The notes under the pieces are model-generated. The model saw only the letters and a program-made list of their open reading frames with translations, was not told the DNA's origin and made no database searches. From assembly GCF_002797325.1 (NCBI RefSeq), contig NZ_KZ454938.1, positions 167,322 through 231,321 on the forward strand: 64,000 nucleotides of DNA, in the 5' to 3' direction. The translations under genes were made by a program, and so were the position numbers. This stretch comes from Bacillus sp. FJAT-45037 (lineage in GTDB: Bacteria; Bacillota; Bacilli; Bacillales; Bacillaceae_D). This document shows, one piece after another, positions 53,907-63,271 of this stretch (the stretch's first letter is position 1; each line of letters starts with the position of its first letter).

Positions 53907-55598
53907 ATGAAAGTGACGATGCGAGTCAAACTGATGGGGGCTTTTCTCATCATCTCATTAATATTTGCGATCTCTACCGTGGTATCTTTTTATAGTACTA
54001 GTAAAATGGAAGAGTCTTTTGATTACATGATCAACGTTCTATATGAAGGCAGAGATAAGGTTGTGCGTTTAGAGGGAGTCATCCAAGAACAAAATAGCAA
54101 CTTAAGAGGATATTTACTTCATAGTGATCGTGATCTACTAGAGCGTTTCTACGAGCGTAATCAACGATCGAATGAACTAATAGATGAAACCGTTGAGTTA
54201 CTTGAAAGTGATGCTGCTAGAGAAGAGCTACTCGCCATTAGAGATGAAAATGCCGAGTTATTAAAGCGCTCTAATTTTGTTGTCGGTCAATTTAGGCTAA
54301 ATCCAGATGCAGCGATTAGTCGTGCAGCAGACACAGTGACCCCATTAAGCATAGAGCTAACCGATCGTACACACGCATTTACGGAGTCAATTGATGAGAG
54401 TATTAATCAAACCGTTACACAAGCGGTTGAAAATATTAATCAATCACGTATGATATCGTTGATTACTACCACATTAGCCTTTGTTTCAGCGTTAGCGGCA
54501 GGGGTTGTGATGACGGAGAAGTTAGTAAGGCCGCTAAAGAGGATGACAAACGAGGCCAAAGCGATTGCTACTGGAGACTTAACGAGTAAGAGAGAATCAA
54601 TTAAAGGTCAAGATGAGCTAGCAGAACTTGATCACTCTTTCTCTGAGATGAAAGAGAATTTACGAACTCTTATCTATCAATTATCTAATCATTCTGCTCA
54701 AGTCGCTGCATCTTCTGAGCAACTATCTGCGAGTGCAGAGCAAACTTCTCAAGCAACCGAACAATCGTCCTACTCGATCGAAAGCATTCAAAAAGGGACG
54801 GAGAAGCAACAGCAAGCAGCTAAAACTAGTGCGCATGTATTAGATGACATGATTATGAGTGTGGATATGTTAGAACAAGGGTCAACAGAAATAAAAGATC
54901 ACTCAAAACAATCTGTTATTTATGCTAATGAAGGTGGTGAGCTTGTTCAAGAAACCGTTCAAAAAATGAAGACGATTGCTCACTCGGTACAAGATTCTGA
55001 TCAGGCGATCCAGCAGTTAACGAGCAAGGCATCTGAAATTGGTGTCATTTTAGATGTCATTCGTGGTATAGCCAACCAGACCAACCTACTCGCTTTGAAT
55101 GCGGCAATTGAAGCTGCTCGAGCAGGCGAACATGGAAAAGGTTTTGCGGTGGTGGCTAACGAGGTTCGTAAGTTAGCAGAACAATCGGCACAAAGCACCC
55201 ATCAGATTAGCGACTTGATTATAGACATGCAACAGGAGTCGGATAACTCGGTCTCAAAAATGAACTTAGTGAAAAATGAAGTTGAATACGGTATCCAGAT
55301 TGCTAACGAGACGAATGTGAAATTTGAATCCATTACAGAAGCCATTGAATCGATGACCGCTCATATCAATAGAATGAACGAAACAACGAGTCAAATCTCT
55401 AGTCAATCAAAAGAAGTGACCGAGTCTGTTTCGAATATGAGTATTGTCGCAAAGGAGACAGCAGAGGAGTCGACGACTGTTTCTGCTGCCGTGGAAGAAA
55501 CGTTAGCGTCGATGCAAGAAGTGACATCTTCAGCACTCGCTTTAACGAATATGGCAGAAGAACTTCAGCAACTTGTTCAGACATTTAATCTAAAATAA
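53907..55598 (+). CDS. Methyl-accepting chemotaxis protein (copy 2)
   Basis: 563 residues, the same architecture and length as copy 1, with strong similarity in the signalling domain and the sensor ([19 protein letters not shown]). The sensor loop differs more than the cytoplasmic part, so the pair probably reads different ligands. ATG 53907 has GGGTG seven bases before it; GTG 53898 is possible. A separate terminator between the copies implies separate transcription. Confidence 0.93.
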   Translation: MKVTMRVKLMGAFLIISLIFAISTVVSFYSTSKMEESFDYMINVLYEGRDKVVRLEGVIQEQNSNLRGYLLHSDRDLLERFYERNQRSNELIDETVELLESDAAREELLAIRDENAELLKRSNFVVGQFRLNPDAAISRAADTVTPLSIELTDRTHAFTESIDESINQTVTQAVENINQSRMISLITTTLAFVSALAAGVVMTEKLVRPLKRMTNEAKAIATGDLTSKRESIKGQDELAELDHSFSEMKENLRTLIYQLSNHSAQVAASSEQLSASAEQTSQATEQSSYSIESIQKGTEKQQQAAKTSAHVLDDMIMSVDMLEQGSTEIKDHSKQSVIYANEGGELVQETVQKMKTIAHSVQDSDQAIQQLTSKASEIGVILDVIRGIANQTNLLALNAAIEAARAGEHGKGFAVVANEVRKLAEQSAQSTHQISDLIIDMQQESDNSVSKMNLVKNEVEYGIQIANETNVKFESITEAIESMTAHINRMNETTSQISSQSKEVTESVSNMSIVAKETAEESTTVSAAVEETLASMQEVTSSALALTNMAEELQQLVQTFNLK

Positions 55599-55611
55599 AT
55601 AGACATAGAAA

Positions 55612-55643
55612 AAGAGGCAGAATCTGATCAGATTCTGCCTCTT
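55612..55643. terminator. Bidirectional terminator, 32-bp perfect palindrome
   Basis: AAGAGGCAGAATCTGA is followed immediately by its exact complement TCAGATTCTGCCTCTT, between convergent genes. Confidence 0.8.
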
Positions 55644-55648
55644 CTTCG

Positions 55649-56677
55649 TTATCCTTCTTGTTTTAAGTACCGTTTGTCTTTCATAAATAATCTCCAGAAA
55701 AAGATAAAGATCGGAACGAGTACAGCCATTCCGACGCCATATCCAATGAGTAACAGTTCAAACATCGTATCATTGGTGAACGCGTCATAAATGGTTACAT
55801 CTGGATATAAAAAGTAAGGCATATGAGCGGAACCATACGCAAAGCTAGCAAGCCCGAATTGAATCGCAATTAAAATGACGGCCACTCGAGGCTGCCCGAC
55901 ACTTACTTCCTTAGACGGCCACCAAAGAGCACTGTATCCGACGGCAAAAGCAAAAAGAGATAAAGAAAACAAAAGCCATTCATTGGCCATATTTTCAAAC
56001 ATCCAAAAGGCTTCAGGAATCAATGTCATGATCGCTGCTACGGCAAAAGCTAACGTAATTGGGCCTAAAATGATCGCGTTTTTTCGGTATACATGGTACG
56101 TCTCTTCTGAATTTGCTTCTCGCGCATAATCACTAAGAAGCAATGAAGATAAGAAAAGTTCTGTACTCAGACCGAAACCTAGATGAGTGTAGAAAGTAGG
56201 GCTTGTGAATAGCTTATTGGCTAATACGTAAGAATGATCACCAACTGTCTCAACAAACCCTCCGATTGCTGCAGGTAAAATACTGATTAAGAGGGCAGGA
56301 ATTAAAAGCCCTGTTACTCCCGAGATGATGACAAGCGTATCAGTATATTTCTTAACAGAGTAGGAATAAACCATGAATGCACTTCGAATGGTCAGTAAAA
56401 TTAAGACTAGACAGAAAGGGACAATCATAATCGTACCTAGAGTAGATGCAGCACCGGGAAAAAATCCAACCAAAGCGACAACAAGTAAAACAAGAAAGAC
56501 GTTCGTTACTTCCCAAGAGGGAGACAAGTAGCGATTGGCAATACTTGCTGCTTTCGTGTCTGTGCGTTTTCGATAAAACATCGCCCAAAATCCAGCCCCA
56601 AAATCAATTGAACCTGCAATCGCATAGACAAATAGGAAAACCCAGAGAATAATGATCGCAATATAGACATTTTCCAT
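55649..56677 (-). CDS. ythB: Cytochrome bd-type quinol oxidase subunit II (YthB/CydB-like)
   Basis: 342 residues, about nine membrane helices. F-D-F-G-A-G-like start (S-I-D-F-G-A-G-F-W) and the family's R-S-A-F helix are visible. It follows subunit I by 33 bases with AAGGAGG. The pair resembles the B. subtilis YthAB oxidase rather than CydAB, because no cydC/cydD genes adjoin. It supports structure and quinone binding in the membrane complex. Confidence 0.85.
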   Translation of the reverse strand: MENVYIAIIILWVFLFVYAIAGSIDFGAGFWAMFYRKRTDTKAASIANRYLSPSWEVTNVFLVLLVVALVGFFPGAASTLGTIMIVPFCLVLILLTIRSAFMVYSYSVKKYTDTLVIISGVTGLLIPALLISILPAAIGGFVETVGDHSYVLANKLFTSPTFYTHLGFGLSTELFLSSLLLSDYAREANSEETYHVYRKNAIILGPITLAFAVAAIMTLIPEAFWMFENMANEWLLFSLSLFAFAVGYSALWWPSKEVSVGQPRVAVILIAIQFGLASFAYGSAHMPYFLYPDVTIYDAFTNDTMFELLLIGYGVGMAVLVPIFIFFWRLFMKDKRYLKQEG

Positions 56678-56710
56678 CTAGCATCGAGCCTCCTTAATCA
56701 TGGTGTTTGC

Positions 56711-58054
56711 TTACATGGTTGTAGTCGTTGGTTCAAGGTCATGTTTAACTGGGTTGCGTTTGAAATAAAAATGCATCACAAGACCAGTTAAGACGAGTAA
56801 GGCGATGTAGAGAGTGATAAATAATACAAACAGCATGCCTAAATTACCAGAATTTGTGGCAGCTTCTGATGTTTTTTGGATCCCAAATATAGTCCAAGGT
56901 TGTCTTCCTGTACAACTAAAAATCCATCCAGTTTCAATACCAATCATTGCAAGTGGTCCACCAAAGACAAGCGCACCAAGCAACCATTTAGGGTAAGGAT
57001 TTAACTTTTTTCGTCCAAAGAACCAAATGACTAACGAAATGCCCGCCAAACCAAGCAAAAGCGTGCCAATGCCGACCATGACGTTAAATAAAGTGTGAAC
57101 AAACAACGGAGGCCATTCATCACGAGGGAAATCATTTAATCCTTGAACGACCCCGTCAGTTGTACCTGTAGCTAACCAACTTAGCATTCCAGGAATTTCA
57201 ATTCCTCCAACGACTCGGCCAGCTTCCGGATCGGGTGTTCCAAGGATAGCAAGTGGAGCATTGGCTTGTGTCTCAAATAACCCCTCGGCAGCAGCAAGTT
57301 TGATAGGAATTTCTTCATGGAGCATAACAGCAACATCATGACCGTTATTTGCCGTATAGAAAGCCATTAAAAATGCAACGATTAAAGAGAGTAGTAACCC
57401 CTTTTTATGATAGGTTGTCTCTCGTTCAGATAGACCCCCACGGAAAAGCTTATAAGCAGCTACGGATGCGAGCACAAAAGCTCCCGTTAAATAAGCACTA
57501 CCGACAACATGCATTGCAGTAACATAAATACTAGGATTAAAGGCAGCTTCTAGTGGGCGTACATTCGAGATTACCCCGTCCGTATAATCAAAGCCAGCGG
57601 GCGTATTCATCCAAGCATGGGCATCTGTAATGAGAACAGCAGAAGCCGTCGCACCTAATGCAACAAAGATGACACTAATAATTCTCATCGTAGGAGTGAG
57701 ACGATCTGCGGCGTAAACGTAAATTGATAGAAATAAAGCTTCAATAAAGAAAGCGAAAATCTCAATTTGGAACGGCAAAGCAATGACTTGACCAACAATC
57801 TCCATGTAACCAGGCCACAGAAGCGAGAGCATAACAGCAACAATCGTACCAGATGGGATTGCGACTCCGAGTAAAATTGCCACTCCTTTTGTCCATCGTT
57901 TTGCGAGAGTTCCATAATCAGCGTTTTTTGTAATCGCGCGCATAATCTCAGCGAGTAGAATCATGAGAGTGATTCCAACACCTAGCGTGGCAAAAATAAT
58001 ATGAAATGCCATGGAAGAACCAAATAAACTGCGCGCTAATAAGACATTATCCAT
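56711..58054 (-). CDS. ythA: Cytochrome bd-type quinol oxidase subunit I (YthA/CydA-like)
   Basis: 447 residues. Haem-ligand candidates include His18 (S-M-A-F-H-I-I-F) and the His in T-A-M-H-V-V-G; the quinone-region motif G-R-Q-P-W is kept. The Q-loop is short, as in the cyanide-insensitive branch. It oxidises menaquinol and reduces O2, useful at low oxygen or under NO or peroxide stress. ATG 58054 follows AAGGGAACGAAG; the frame is open from 58099. Confidence 0.88.
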   Translation of the reverse strand: MDNVLLARSLFGSSMAFHIIFATLGVGITLMILLAEIMRAITKNADYGTLAKRWTKGVAILLGVAIPSGTIVAVMLSLLWPGYMEIVGQVIALPFQIEIFAFFIEALFLSIYVYAADRLTPTMRIISVIFVALGATASAVLITDAHAWMNTPAGFDYTDGVISNVRPLEAAFNPSIYVTAMHVVGSAYLTGAFVLASVAAYKLFRGGLSERETTYHKKGLLLSLIVAFLMAFYTANNGHDVAVMLHEEIPIKLAAAEGLFETQANAPLAILGTPDPEAGRVVGGIEIPGMLSWLATGTTDGVVQGLNDFPRDEWPPLFVHTLFNVMVGIGTLLLGLAGISLVIWFFGRKKLNPYPKWLLGALVFGGPLAMIGIETGWIFSCTGRQPWTIFGIQKTSEAATNSGNLGMLFVLFITLYIALLVLTGLVMHFYFKRNPVKHDLEPTTTTM

Positions 58055-58178
58055 TTTCTTCGTTCCCTTCTTGTTGACTGCACATTGATCAGTAACCATT
58101 CATTTATACTGATACTTTGTGTTGTTTAAGTGGGATTATGCACTAAATTTTCCAAGAGAAGAAAACATGTACAAAAAA

Positions 58179-58202
58179 AAGCCACCTCAATTGAGATGGC
58201 TT
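58179..58202 (-). terminator. Terminator of the FbpB-like gene
   Basis: On the minus strand AAGCCATCTC pairs with GAGGTGGCTT (one G-U), followed by TTTTTT. Confidence 0.85.
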
Positions 58203-58209
58203 AGATTAT

Positions 58210-58347
58210 TTATTGCTTGGATGTTTTGACAGCAGTCTGTCGGTCTTCAATCCGCTTTTCAATCTTAGAAAGAAATTCAGGATCATTTAGTAATTGCTTT
58301 TTATTTTCAAGTACGAGTTTTTCGAATGTGATGGCTTGACGTCTCAT
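58210..58347 (-). CDS. FbpB-family small basic protein (45 aa)
   Basis: 45 residues from ATG 58347 to TAA 58210-58212: begins MRRQAITFEKLVLENKKQLL, then N-D-P-E-F-L-S-K-I-E-K-R-I-E-D-R. The F-E-x-L-V-x-E-N-K-x-x-L-L ... I-E-K-R-I pattern is that of FbpB-like small basic proteins; in B. subtilis FbpB is induced by iron starvation and helps the FsrA small RNA. Ribosome site AAGGA is present though distant. No clear Fur box was found, so iron control is not shown. Confidence 0.65.
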   Translation of the reverse strand: MRRQAITFEKLVLENKKQLLNDPEFLSKIEKRIEDRQTAVKTSKQ

Positions 58348-58547
58348 ATATATAACCAGTCCTTATTTGTAAAATGTGTAGCAAGTCGCTGTTTGCTATA
58401 CAGAGAGTATAACAATAAAGAAGCCTACGTGGAGTGTCTAATTGTTACAATTTTTCGATAATGTAGAATGATGACGAAATATGTCGGATGTTTCTAACAG
58501 CTTTTCTGCGTACATAAGATAATAAAAAGTATAGGAAGGGTGTTGAG

Positions 58548-58970
58548 ATGAATCGGTTTCCATTTCGTCCATTAGATGAGGCGAGTGTAATCATTGAAGA
58601 AATGATGAGTACGGAAAGCTCAGATGTGCTGATGATCGATTATTTATCAGTCACATCTAATGCCGAAGAGGCGAAATATTTATGGCGACAGTTGTTAACA
58701 AGTAGAAGACGTCTTTATGATTGGCTGAGAAGTGTTTATTTTCAGTTGAATGGACATTGGCCAAAAACAGATCAAGTAACTTTTGAGCCACCTGCTACAT
58801 ATGACGAAGGGGTTCAAGTCCAGTCTAGGAGGTTAGAACGAAAGCAAGATCAGTTGCAACAGATGATGACTCAAACAACGTCAGCCTATCTCTATCAATC
58901 ATTGCAAATCGTCTACAATCACATGCAGTATGAGATGATTTTATTGAGGCAGTTACAGAGGTTTAACTAA
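58548..58970 (+). CDS. Hypothetical helical protein (140 aa)
   Basis: 140 residues, helical and Gln/Arg-rich (W-R-Q-L-L-T-S-R-R-R-L-Y-D-W; Q-S-R-R-L-E-R-K-Q-D-Q-L-Q-Q-M). No signal or membrane segment. AGGGTGTTGAG precedes ATG. Not recognised; monocistronic with its own terminator. Confidence 0.65.
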   Translation: MNRFPFRPLDEASVIIEEMMSTESSDVLMIDYLSVTSNAEEAKYLWRQLLTSRRRLYDWLRSVYFQLNGHWPKTDQVTFEPPATYDEGVQVQSRRLERKQDQLQQMMTQTTSAYLYQSLQIVYNHMQYEMILLRQLQRFN

Positions 58971-58976
58971 GACGGA

Positions 58977-59002
58977 GCATATCAACTAATGATATGCTTT
59001 TT
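58977..59002 (+). terminator. Terminator after the 140-aa gene
   Basis: GCATATCA pairs with TGATATGC, 5-base loop, then TTTTT. Confidence 0.85.
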
Positions 59003-59192
59003 ATAATTAAGAAGAACAGAAAAAAATAAATTCCGAATGTAAGCGGTTACTATTTATTTATCTGTTTACAGATGACTAGTTAATTGTTAGAATATTTTTA
59101 ACATTTAAAAAGAGAGATAAAGAAAAATATTTTGCACATGGACGTTTGTTCAATCTTACAAAAGAGAGTTGCATTTTGAGGAGGAGAGAGAC

Positions 59193-59339
59193 ATGACAGT
59201 ATCAGAAAAGAAAAAATTTGAGGATCTTCAAAGAAAGATCGAAAGTCTGACACATGAACTGAATCAATTAAAAAGAATGGAACAAGATGGGTTTGAGCAG
59301 TTAGATACAGATGCTTTTCTGACACAAGCATACAATTAA
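59193..59339 (+). CDS. Small coiled-coil protein (48 aa)
   Basis: ATG 59193 to TAA 59339, with a strong GGAGGAGAG ribosome site and a terminator after it. The sequence begins M-T-V-S-E-K-K-K-F-E-D-L-Q-R-K-I-E-S-L with heptad-spaced leucines, then an acidic end. Too short to classify; the strong expression signals argue that it is real. Confidence 0.65.
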   Translation: MTVSEKKKFEDLQRKIESLTHELNQLKRMEQDGFEQLDTDAFLTQAYN

Positions 59340-59350
59340 TGTTAAAATGG

Positions 59351-59384
59351 AGATGTTTAACAGTCGTTAGACATCTTCTTTTTA
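59351..59384 (+). terminator. Terminator after the 48-aa gene
   Basis: AGATGTTTAAC pairs with GTTAGACATCT (one mismatch), 4-base loop, then T-rich. Confidence 0.75.
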
Positions 59385-59455
59385 TGATTGAAATAGTGAT
59401 ACAGAAGATTGAATAGATTGAAGGTTTTTCTATAGAAAATGAAGGGAGCAAGGAA

Positions 59456-60415
59456 ATGACCGTCAAAACAGAAAGAATTCATTGTATAACGATACCAACG
59501 CCTTTTCTCGTCGGACCAGTAAATTGTTATTTAATTGAGGGAGAAGTGCTAACCTTAGTGGATACCGGACCTAAAACGGAGGAAGGCTGGAATGAGTTAA
59601 AGCAACAATTGAATGCGATTGGCTATTCAACGGATGAGGTAAAGCAAATTCTCTTGACTCATCATCATCCTGATCACGTTGGTCTTACTACAAGGTTTAA
59701 GCAGGCACGAGTTGTAGCTCATCGATTCAGCGAAATGTGGCTATCGCAGAATGAGATATTCTTTAGAGAGTATGCGGCTTTCTTTCGTCATTTTTATCGC
59801 CAGCATGGTTTAGACCAAGACCAGTTAAATGTCATTGAGCGAGCAAGTATGGGGTATCTTAAGTATGTTGAGCCAACGACTATTGATGTCTGTGTAAAAG
59901 AAGGAGATTCTGTTCCTGGACTTGAGGATTGGAAAGTGGTTGAAGTACCGGGACATGCGCAAAGTCATCTGTTATTCTACAGAGAATCCGATCATGTTGC
60001 TATCGGTGGCGATGTACTATTATCATCGATCTCATCAAATGCTTTATTAGAAGCGCCAATGGAAGGCGATACTCGTCCTAAAACATTACTTCAATACCGT
60101 GACTCTCTAAATAAGTTAGTTGATTTATCCATTAAAGAACTGCACACTGGCCATGGCTTAAAAATTACGAACGTAGAGGAAGTCGTGAAACAACGTTTAC
60201 TCGGACAAGAAGAACGAGCCAATGCAATCTATGCACTCCTTAAAGAGGGCCAAAAAACGGCCAATCAGTTAAGTGTCGAGATGTTTGGACGAAGACATGT
60301 CAAGCAACCTGAATTGACGTTTTCAGAAGTGTTTGGTCACTTAGACTTATTAATGGATCAAGGAAAGATAGACACGGTCGACGTCGAAGGATTAATTTAT
60401 TTTAAGATAAATTGA
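59456..60415 (+). CDS. Metallo-beta-lactamase-fold hydrolase with C-terminal winged helix
   Basis: 319 residues. Metal motif T-H-H-H-P-D-H, later G-G-D-V-L and T-G-H-G histidine. The C-terminal 80 residues form a winged helix (LACTB2/BLACT_WH type), a combination found in RNA- or acyl-ester-cleaving hydrolases. Cytoplasmic. Exact substrate unknown. The start has GGGAGCAAGGA before ATG. Confidence 0.85.
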   Translation: MTVKTERIHCITIPTPFLVGPVNCYLIEGEVLTLVDTGPKTEEGWNELKQQLNAIGYSTDEVKQILLTHHHPDHVGLTTRFKQARVVAHRFSEMWLSQNEIFFREYAAFFRHFYRQHGLDQDQLNVIERASMGYLKYVEPTTIDVCVKEGDSVPGLEDWKVVEVPGHAQSHLLFYRESDHVAIGGDVLLSSISSNALLEAPMEGDTRPKTLLQYRDSLNKLVDLSIKELHTGHGLKITNVEEVVKQRLLGQEERANAIYALLKEGQKTANQLSVEMFGRRHVKQPELTFSEVFGHLDLLMDQGKIDTVDVEGLIYFKIN

Positions 60416-60436
60416 ATGAATAATCATTCAATTTTT
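60412..60436 (+). terminator. Terminator overlapping the MBL-hydrolase stop
   Basis: TTGAATGA pairs with TCATTCAA, 4-base loop, then TTTTT; the stop codon lies in the 5' arm. Confidence 0.8.
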
Positions 60437-60507
60437 ATCTTTCCTTTCTTTTTCCTCTGCTTTATTGGTAAAATAATACGAAAGGCCAATTACGAGGAGG
60501 AAGCGTT

Positions 60508-60873
60508 ATGGAAATGGAAAAGAAACGTTGTCAAACGCTATGTAAAGGATTGTGGATTGGTGGAGCAGTGGCATTAACTGTCGTGCTCGCAAAAAAAGAA
60601 TGGCGCGAAAAGCTAGTACAAGAAGCATCTGAATGGAAACAAGGAACAGAGGATGTGGTGACGTTCCTTCGTGACAATCGTGAACAGATTTTTGAACAAG
60701 TGCGCACTACAGCAAGTGAGGTTTCACAGGTCGTTCGCGATATCAGTGATGACGTCAAGAAGATTTCTGAAACGGCTTCTCATTTAAAAGAAAGTTCAGA
60801 GGAGATCATTCAAGCAACAAAGGACGCAGCTTCCGAAGTTAAACAATTAAAAAATAAAAACTTAAACGAATAG
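60508..60873 (+). CDS. YtxH-like membrane-anchored stress-type protein (121 aa)
   Basis: 121 residues: one N-terminal membrane helix (G-L-W-I-G-G-A-V-A-L-T-V-V-L-A) followed by a long amphipathic, coiled-coil helix rich in Glu, Lys, Ser and Val. This is the YtxH/YhaH-type layout, associated with general stress in Bacillus. GAGGAGGAAG precedes ATG. Confidence 0.7.
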   Translation: MEMEKKRCQTLCKGLWIGGAVALTVVLAKKEWREKLVQEASEWKQGTEDVVTFLRDNREQIFEQVRTTASEVSQVVRDISDDVKKISETASHLKESSEEIIQATKDAASEVKQLKNKNLNE

Positions 60874-61284
60874 AACTCAAACAAACGGACATCATAAGGT
60901 TTAAGGACGGCAGATCATCTGCTGTTCTTAACACCAAGCTAGTGCAAGTCGTTGTTCAGAGATGCAATAGGCAAGTCACGAATTTGTAGTAAGTACCTTA
61001 TGAGGTGATTACGATGGAGAATTACAAAGACTTTCAGGATTGTTACTAAACAATATTGAAATGAGGTGTCTCCAAAGGACAAACATCGTTTCGACCCCAG
61101 ATTGTTCGTTGAATAAGTAATGCTTGTCATTAGCGATGGTGAAATGGAGGTGACCACCTTGCGTCGGTCACCTCCATTATTTTCATTAAGAATTTTAAGG
61201 AGTTTTTTCGTTGAAGGTTTAGAAAGAATTTCTCCCTATTCAACAGATCACGTAACCCATTTTCTATTAGAAGAGGTGTATGAC
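60874..61284 (+). other. Structured non-coding stretch ending in a terminator
   Basis: 411 bases without a supported gene. TCATAAGGT (60892-60900) can pair with ACCTTATGA (60995-61003), enclosing a strong hairpin at 60903-60929. A 12-codon ORF with a good GAGGTGATT site follows (61014-61049). The stretch ends in a perfect 13-bp terminator at 61143-61178. It could be a long 3' untranslated region or a small RNA of about 270 bases. Confidence 0.4.
61143..61178 (+). terminator. Terminator of the structured stretch
   Basis: AATGGAGGTGACC pairs perfectly with GGTCACCTCCATT, 10-base loop, then ATTTTC. Confidence 0.75.
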
Positions 61285-61392
61285 ATGAGCCAAAAGAAAA
61301 AACCAAAAGCAAATGCTCATCACTCTGGGCACAAGCATGCCAACAACCATAAAACAAGCAGTTCAGCTAATAAGCAAAATGGCTATCACTAA
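61285..61392 (+). CDS. Histidine-rich basic peptide (35 aa)
   Basis: ATG 61285 to TAA 61392, with AAGAGGTG eight bases upstream and a terminator directly after. It begins MSQKKKPKANAHHSGHKHAN and ends Q-N-G-Y-H: seven His, many Lys and Asn. The frame is open from 61120, but that extension crosses the upstream terminator. Such composition occurs in small spore proteins and in metal-binding peptides; neither is proven. Confidence 0.6.
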   Translation: MSQKKKPKANAHHSGHKHANNHKTSSSANKQNGYH

Positions 61393-61397
61393 CATGA

Positions 61398-61427
61398 AAA
61401 GCTCCCAACATACTGGGGGCTTTTTTT
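61398..61427 (+). terminator. Terminator after the His-rich peptide
   Basis: AAAGCTCCCA pairs with TGGGGGCTTT (one G-U), 6-base loop, then a T run; it also faces the convergent MFS gene. Confidence 0.85.
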
Positions 61428-61431
61428 ATGT

Positions 61432-62628
61432 TTAATTCCGCACGTGATTACTTGTTGTCTGCTTTGATTTAAATAGGATGCCTGTGATAAAAATGAGTAT
61501 AAGCATGCCACCGATGGAATAATAGATGCTACCAGCTTCAAAGACGTCGATAAAAATGCCTCCAATTAGAGGTCCGGTCATGCTACCGAATCCAAAGCTA
61601 ATTGCCATCATGACATTTCCAGTCGGTAAGAGATGAGCAGGGATTAAGTCTGCTAAGTACATAATACCGAGAGAGAAGAACGAGCCGACAAGGGCTCCAG
61701 CTACAATAAATAGAGAAAATAAGATCCATGGTGATGATTCAAATGTAATCATCGAAAAGAAACTTATGCTTCCAAGGAGCGATAAAAAGAGGAGGATCTT
61801 TTTACGTCCGATGCGGTCGCTTAATAACCCTAGAGGTAGTTGTGTAACTAATCCTCCGATAACGAATGCTGGTAATAAAATAGAAACCAGTTCAATCGTC
61901 ATCCCTGATCGAAGCGCATAGACAGGGTAGTTCCCGTGCAAAGAAGCCTCAAGAAAGCCGTATCCAAATCCAGGCAGTAAGGCAAACCATGCAAGACGGA
62001 ACACTTCTTTATAACGCGACCAAGTGGAAAGCTGACTACCTGTTTCTAGATCGGAGGCAGGAAATTCGTTTTTCATTTGTAAAATTAGCAACCATGCTGC
62101 CATACTTAACCCAGCAGAGATAAGGAAAGGTAGATATTCATTTACACTTAGTAAACGTGTCATAAACGGACCTACTCCAAAACCTAAACCAAATGCTAAA
62201 CCATAAATCGAAATGTTTCGTCCGCGCTTTTCAGGTGAACTTGTGGTCGTAATCCACACCTGAGTAGCAAAGTGGACCATGTTATCGCCGATTCCAATCA
62301 TAATTCTTAAAATGAACCAAAACCAAAATGCTTGCCATACAGGTAGAAGTAATAAAGAAATGATCATAATCATTAGTCCAATGGTGATAACTGGTTTGTA
62401 TCCATATTTTCTAACAGGATGTTCAATGAACGGGGAGGCAATGAGCACCCCGATGTATAAAGCCGCTGCATTCAATCCATTTAAGGAAGAGGAAACACCG
62501 GCATCCTCAAGCATGATAGCGAGTAAAGGTAAGAGCATACCTTGGGCAAAGCCAGCAATGGCAACCATTATAATTAGGACAATGAACCTGAATAACGGCT
62601 TGTTTTCAGTAGTTGAGAGCTGAGACAT
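61432..62628 (-). CDS. MFS transporter
   Basis: 398 residues, 12 membrane helices. MFS motif A-like loop D-R-I-G-R-K-K between helices of the second half, and the equivalent V-R-K-Y-G-Y-K in the first half. Related by eye to YfkF/YcaD-type efflux proteins; substrate unknown. A GAGAGGAG ribosome site precedes ATG 62628. Confidence 0.85.
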   Translation of the reverse strand: MSQLSTTENKPLFRFIVLIIMVAIAGFAQGMLLPLLAIMLEDAGVSSSLNGLNAAALYIGVLIASPFIEHPVRKYGYKPVITIGLMIMIISLLLLPVWQAFWFWFILRIMIGIGDNMVHFATQVWITTTSSPEKRGRNISIYGLAFGLGFGVGPFMTRLLSVNEYLPFLISAGLSMAAWLLILQMKNEFPASDLETGSQLSTWSRYKEVFRLAWFALLPGFGYGFLEASLHGNYPVYALRSGMTIELVSILLPAFVIGGLVTQLPLGLLSDRIGRKKILLFLSLLGSISFFSMITFESSPWILFSLFIVAGALVGSFFSLGIMYLADLIPAHLLPTGNVMMAISFGFGSMTGPLIGGIFIDVFEAGSIYYSIGGMLILIFITGILFKSKQTTSNHVRN

Positions 62629-62786
62629 CGAGGTGCCACGCTCCTCTCATTAGCAATTTGTCACAATTATTATTGTACATCGTAACGACTAGGATGACTA
62701 CGTGAAATAAACGGGCGGATGAAGGATGCAAAACATGACGACAGAAGAAAAAATCGGTACAATGAGGGAGAGAAGGAGGCGTAAGA

Positions 62787-63167
62787 ATGGAATTTATCAT
62801 GAAAGAACAAGGTTTTGAAACCTCAGTGGAGTATGGAACGCTACAAGTATCAGGAAAATCTGAATATGGATTTAGACCTTATCAATTATTAGTGTCCTCC
62901 ATTGCGGTATGTAGTGGAGGTGTACTACGAAAAGTATTAGAAAAAAAGCGAGTTTCTTACGAAGATATCCACATTAAAGCGGACGTGACAAGGAATAATG
63001 AAGGTGCACAAGAAATTCAAGCAATCCATATGCACTTTACCATTACGGGCACAGATGCAAGTGAGAGTAAGATTGAAAAGTCGCTCGAAGTAACGCGAAA
63101 AAACTGCTCGATGGTGCAATCTGTCAAAGGTAGCATCCACATTACTGAAACATTTGAACTAAAGTAA
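62787..63167 (+). CDS. OsmC-family protein
   Basis: 126 residues. Two conserved cysteines, Cys42 (S-I-A-V-C-S-G-G) and Cys107 (R-K-N-C-S-M-V-Q), and the P-Y-Q-L-L-V-S-S block. OsmC-like proteins reduce organic peroxides or carry other thiol chemistry; this short form resembles the YhfA branch, whose function is open. GGAGGCG precedes ATG. Confidence 0.88.
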   Translation: MEFIMKEQGFETSVEYGTLQVSGKSEYGFRPYQLLVSSIAVCSGGVLRKVLEKKRVSYEDIHIKADVTRNNEGAQEIQAIHMHFTITGTDASESKIEKSLEVTRKNCSMVQSVKGSIHITETFELK

Positions 63168-63176
63168 TTCTTGATT

Positions 63177-63206
63177 AGCCCTACTGATCAGTTGATGAGT
63201 AGGGCT
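63177..63206 (+). terminator. Terminator after the OsmC-family gene
   Basis: AGCCCTACT pairs perfectly with AGTAGGGCT, 12-base loop, then TT. Confidence 0.75.
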
Positions 63207-63271
63207 TTCTCTTTCTATTCGCTGATGAAAAACATATAATGAAATTTATATGCAAAAGAAGAAGGGATTAT

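Noticed and set aside
58441-58490. GATAATGTAGAATGATGA as a Fur box before the FbpB-like gene
   Set aside because: Too few matches to the 19-base Fur consensus to call by eye.
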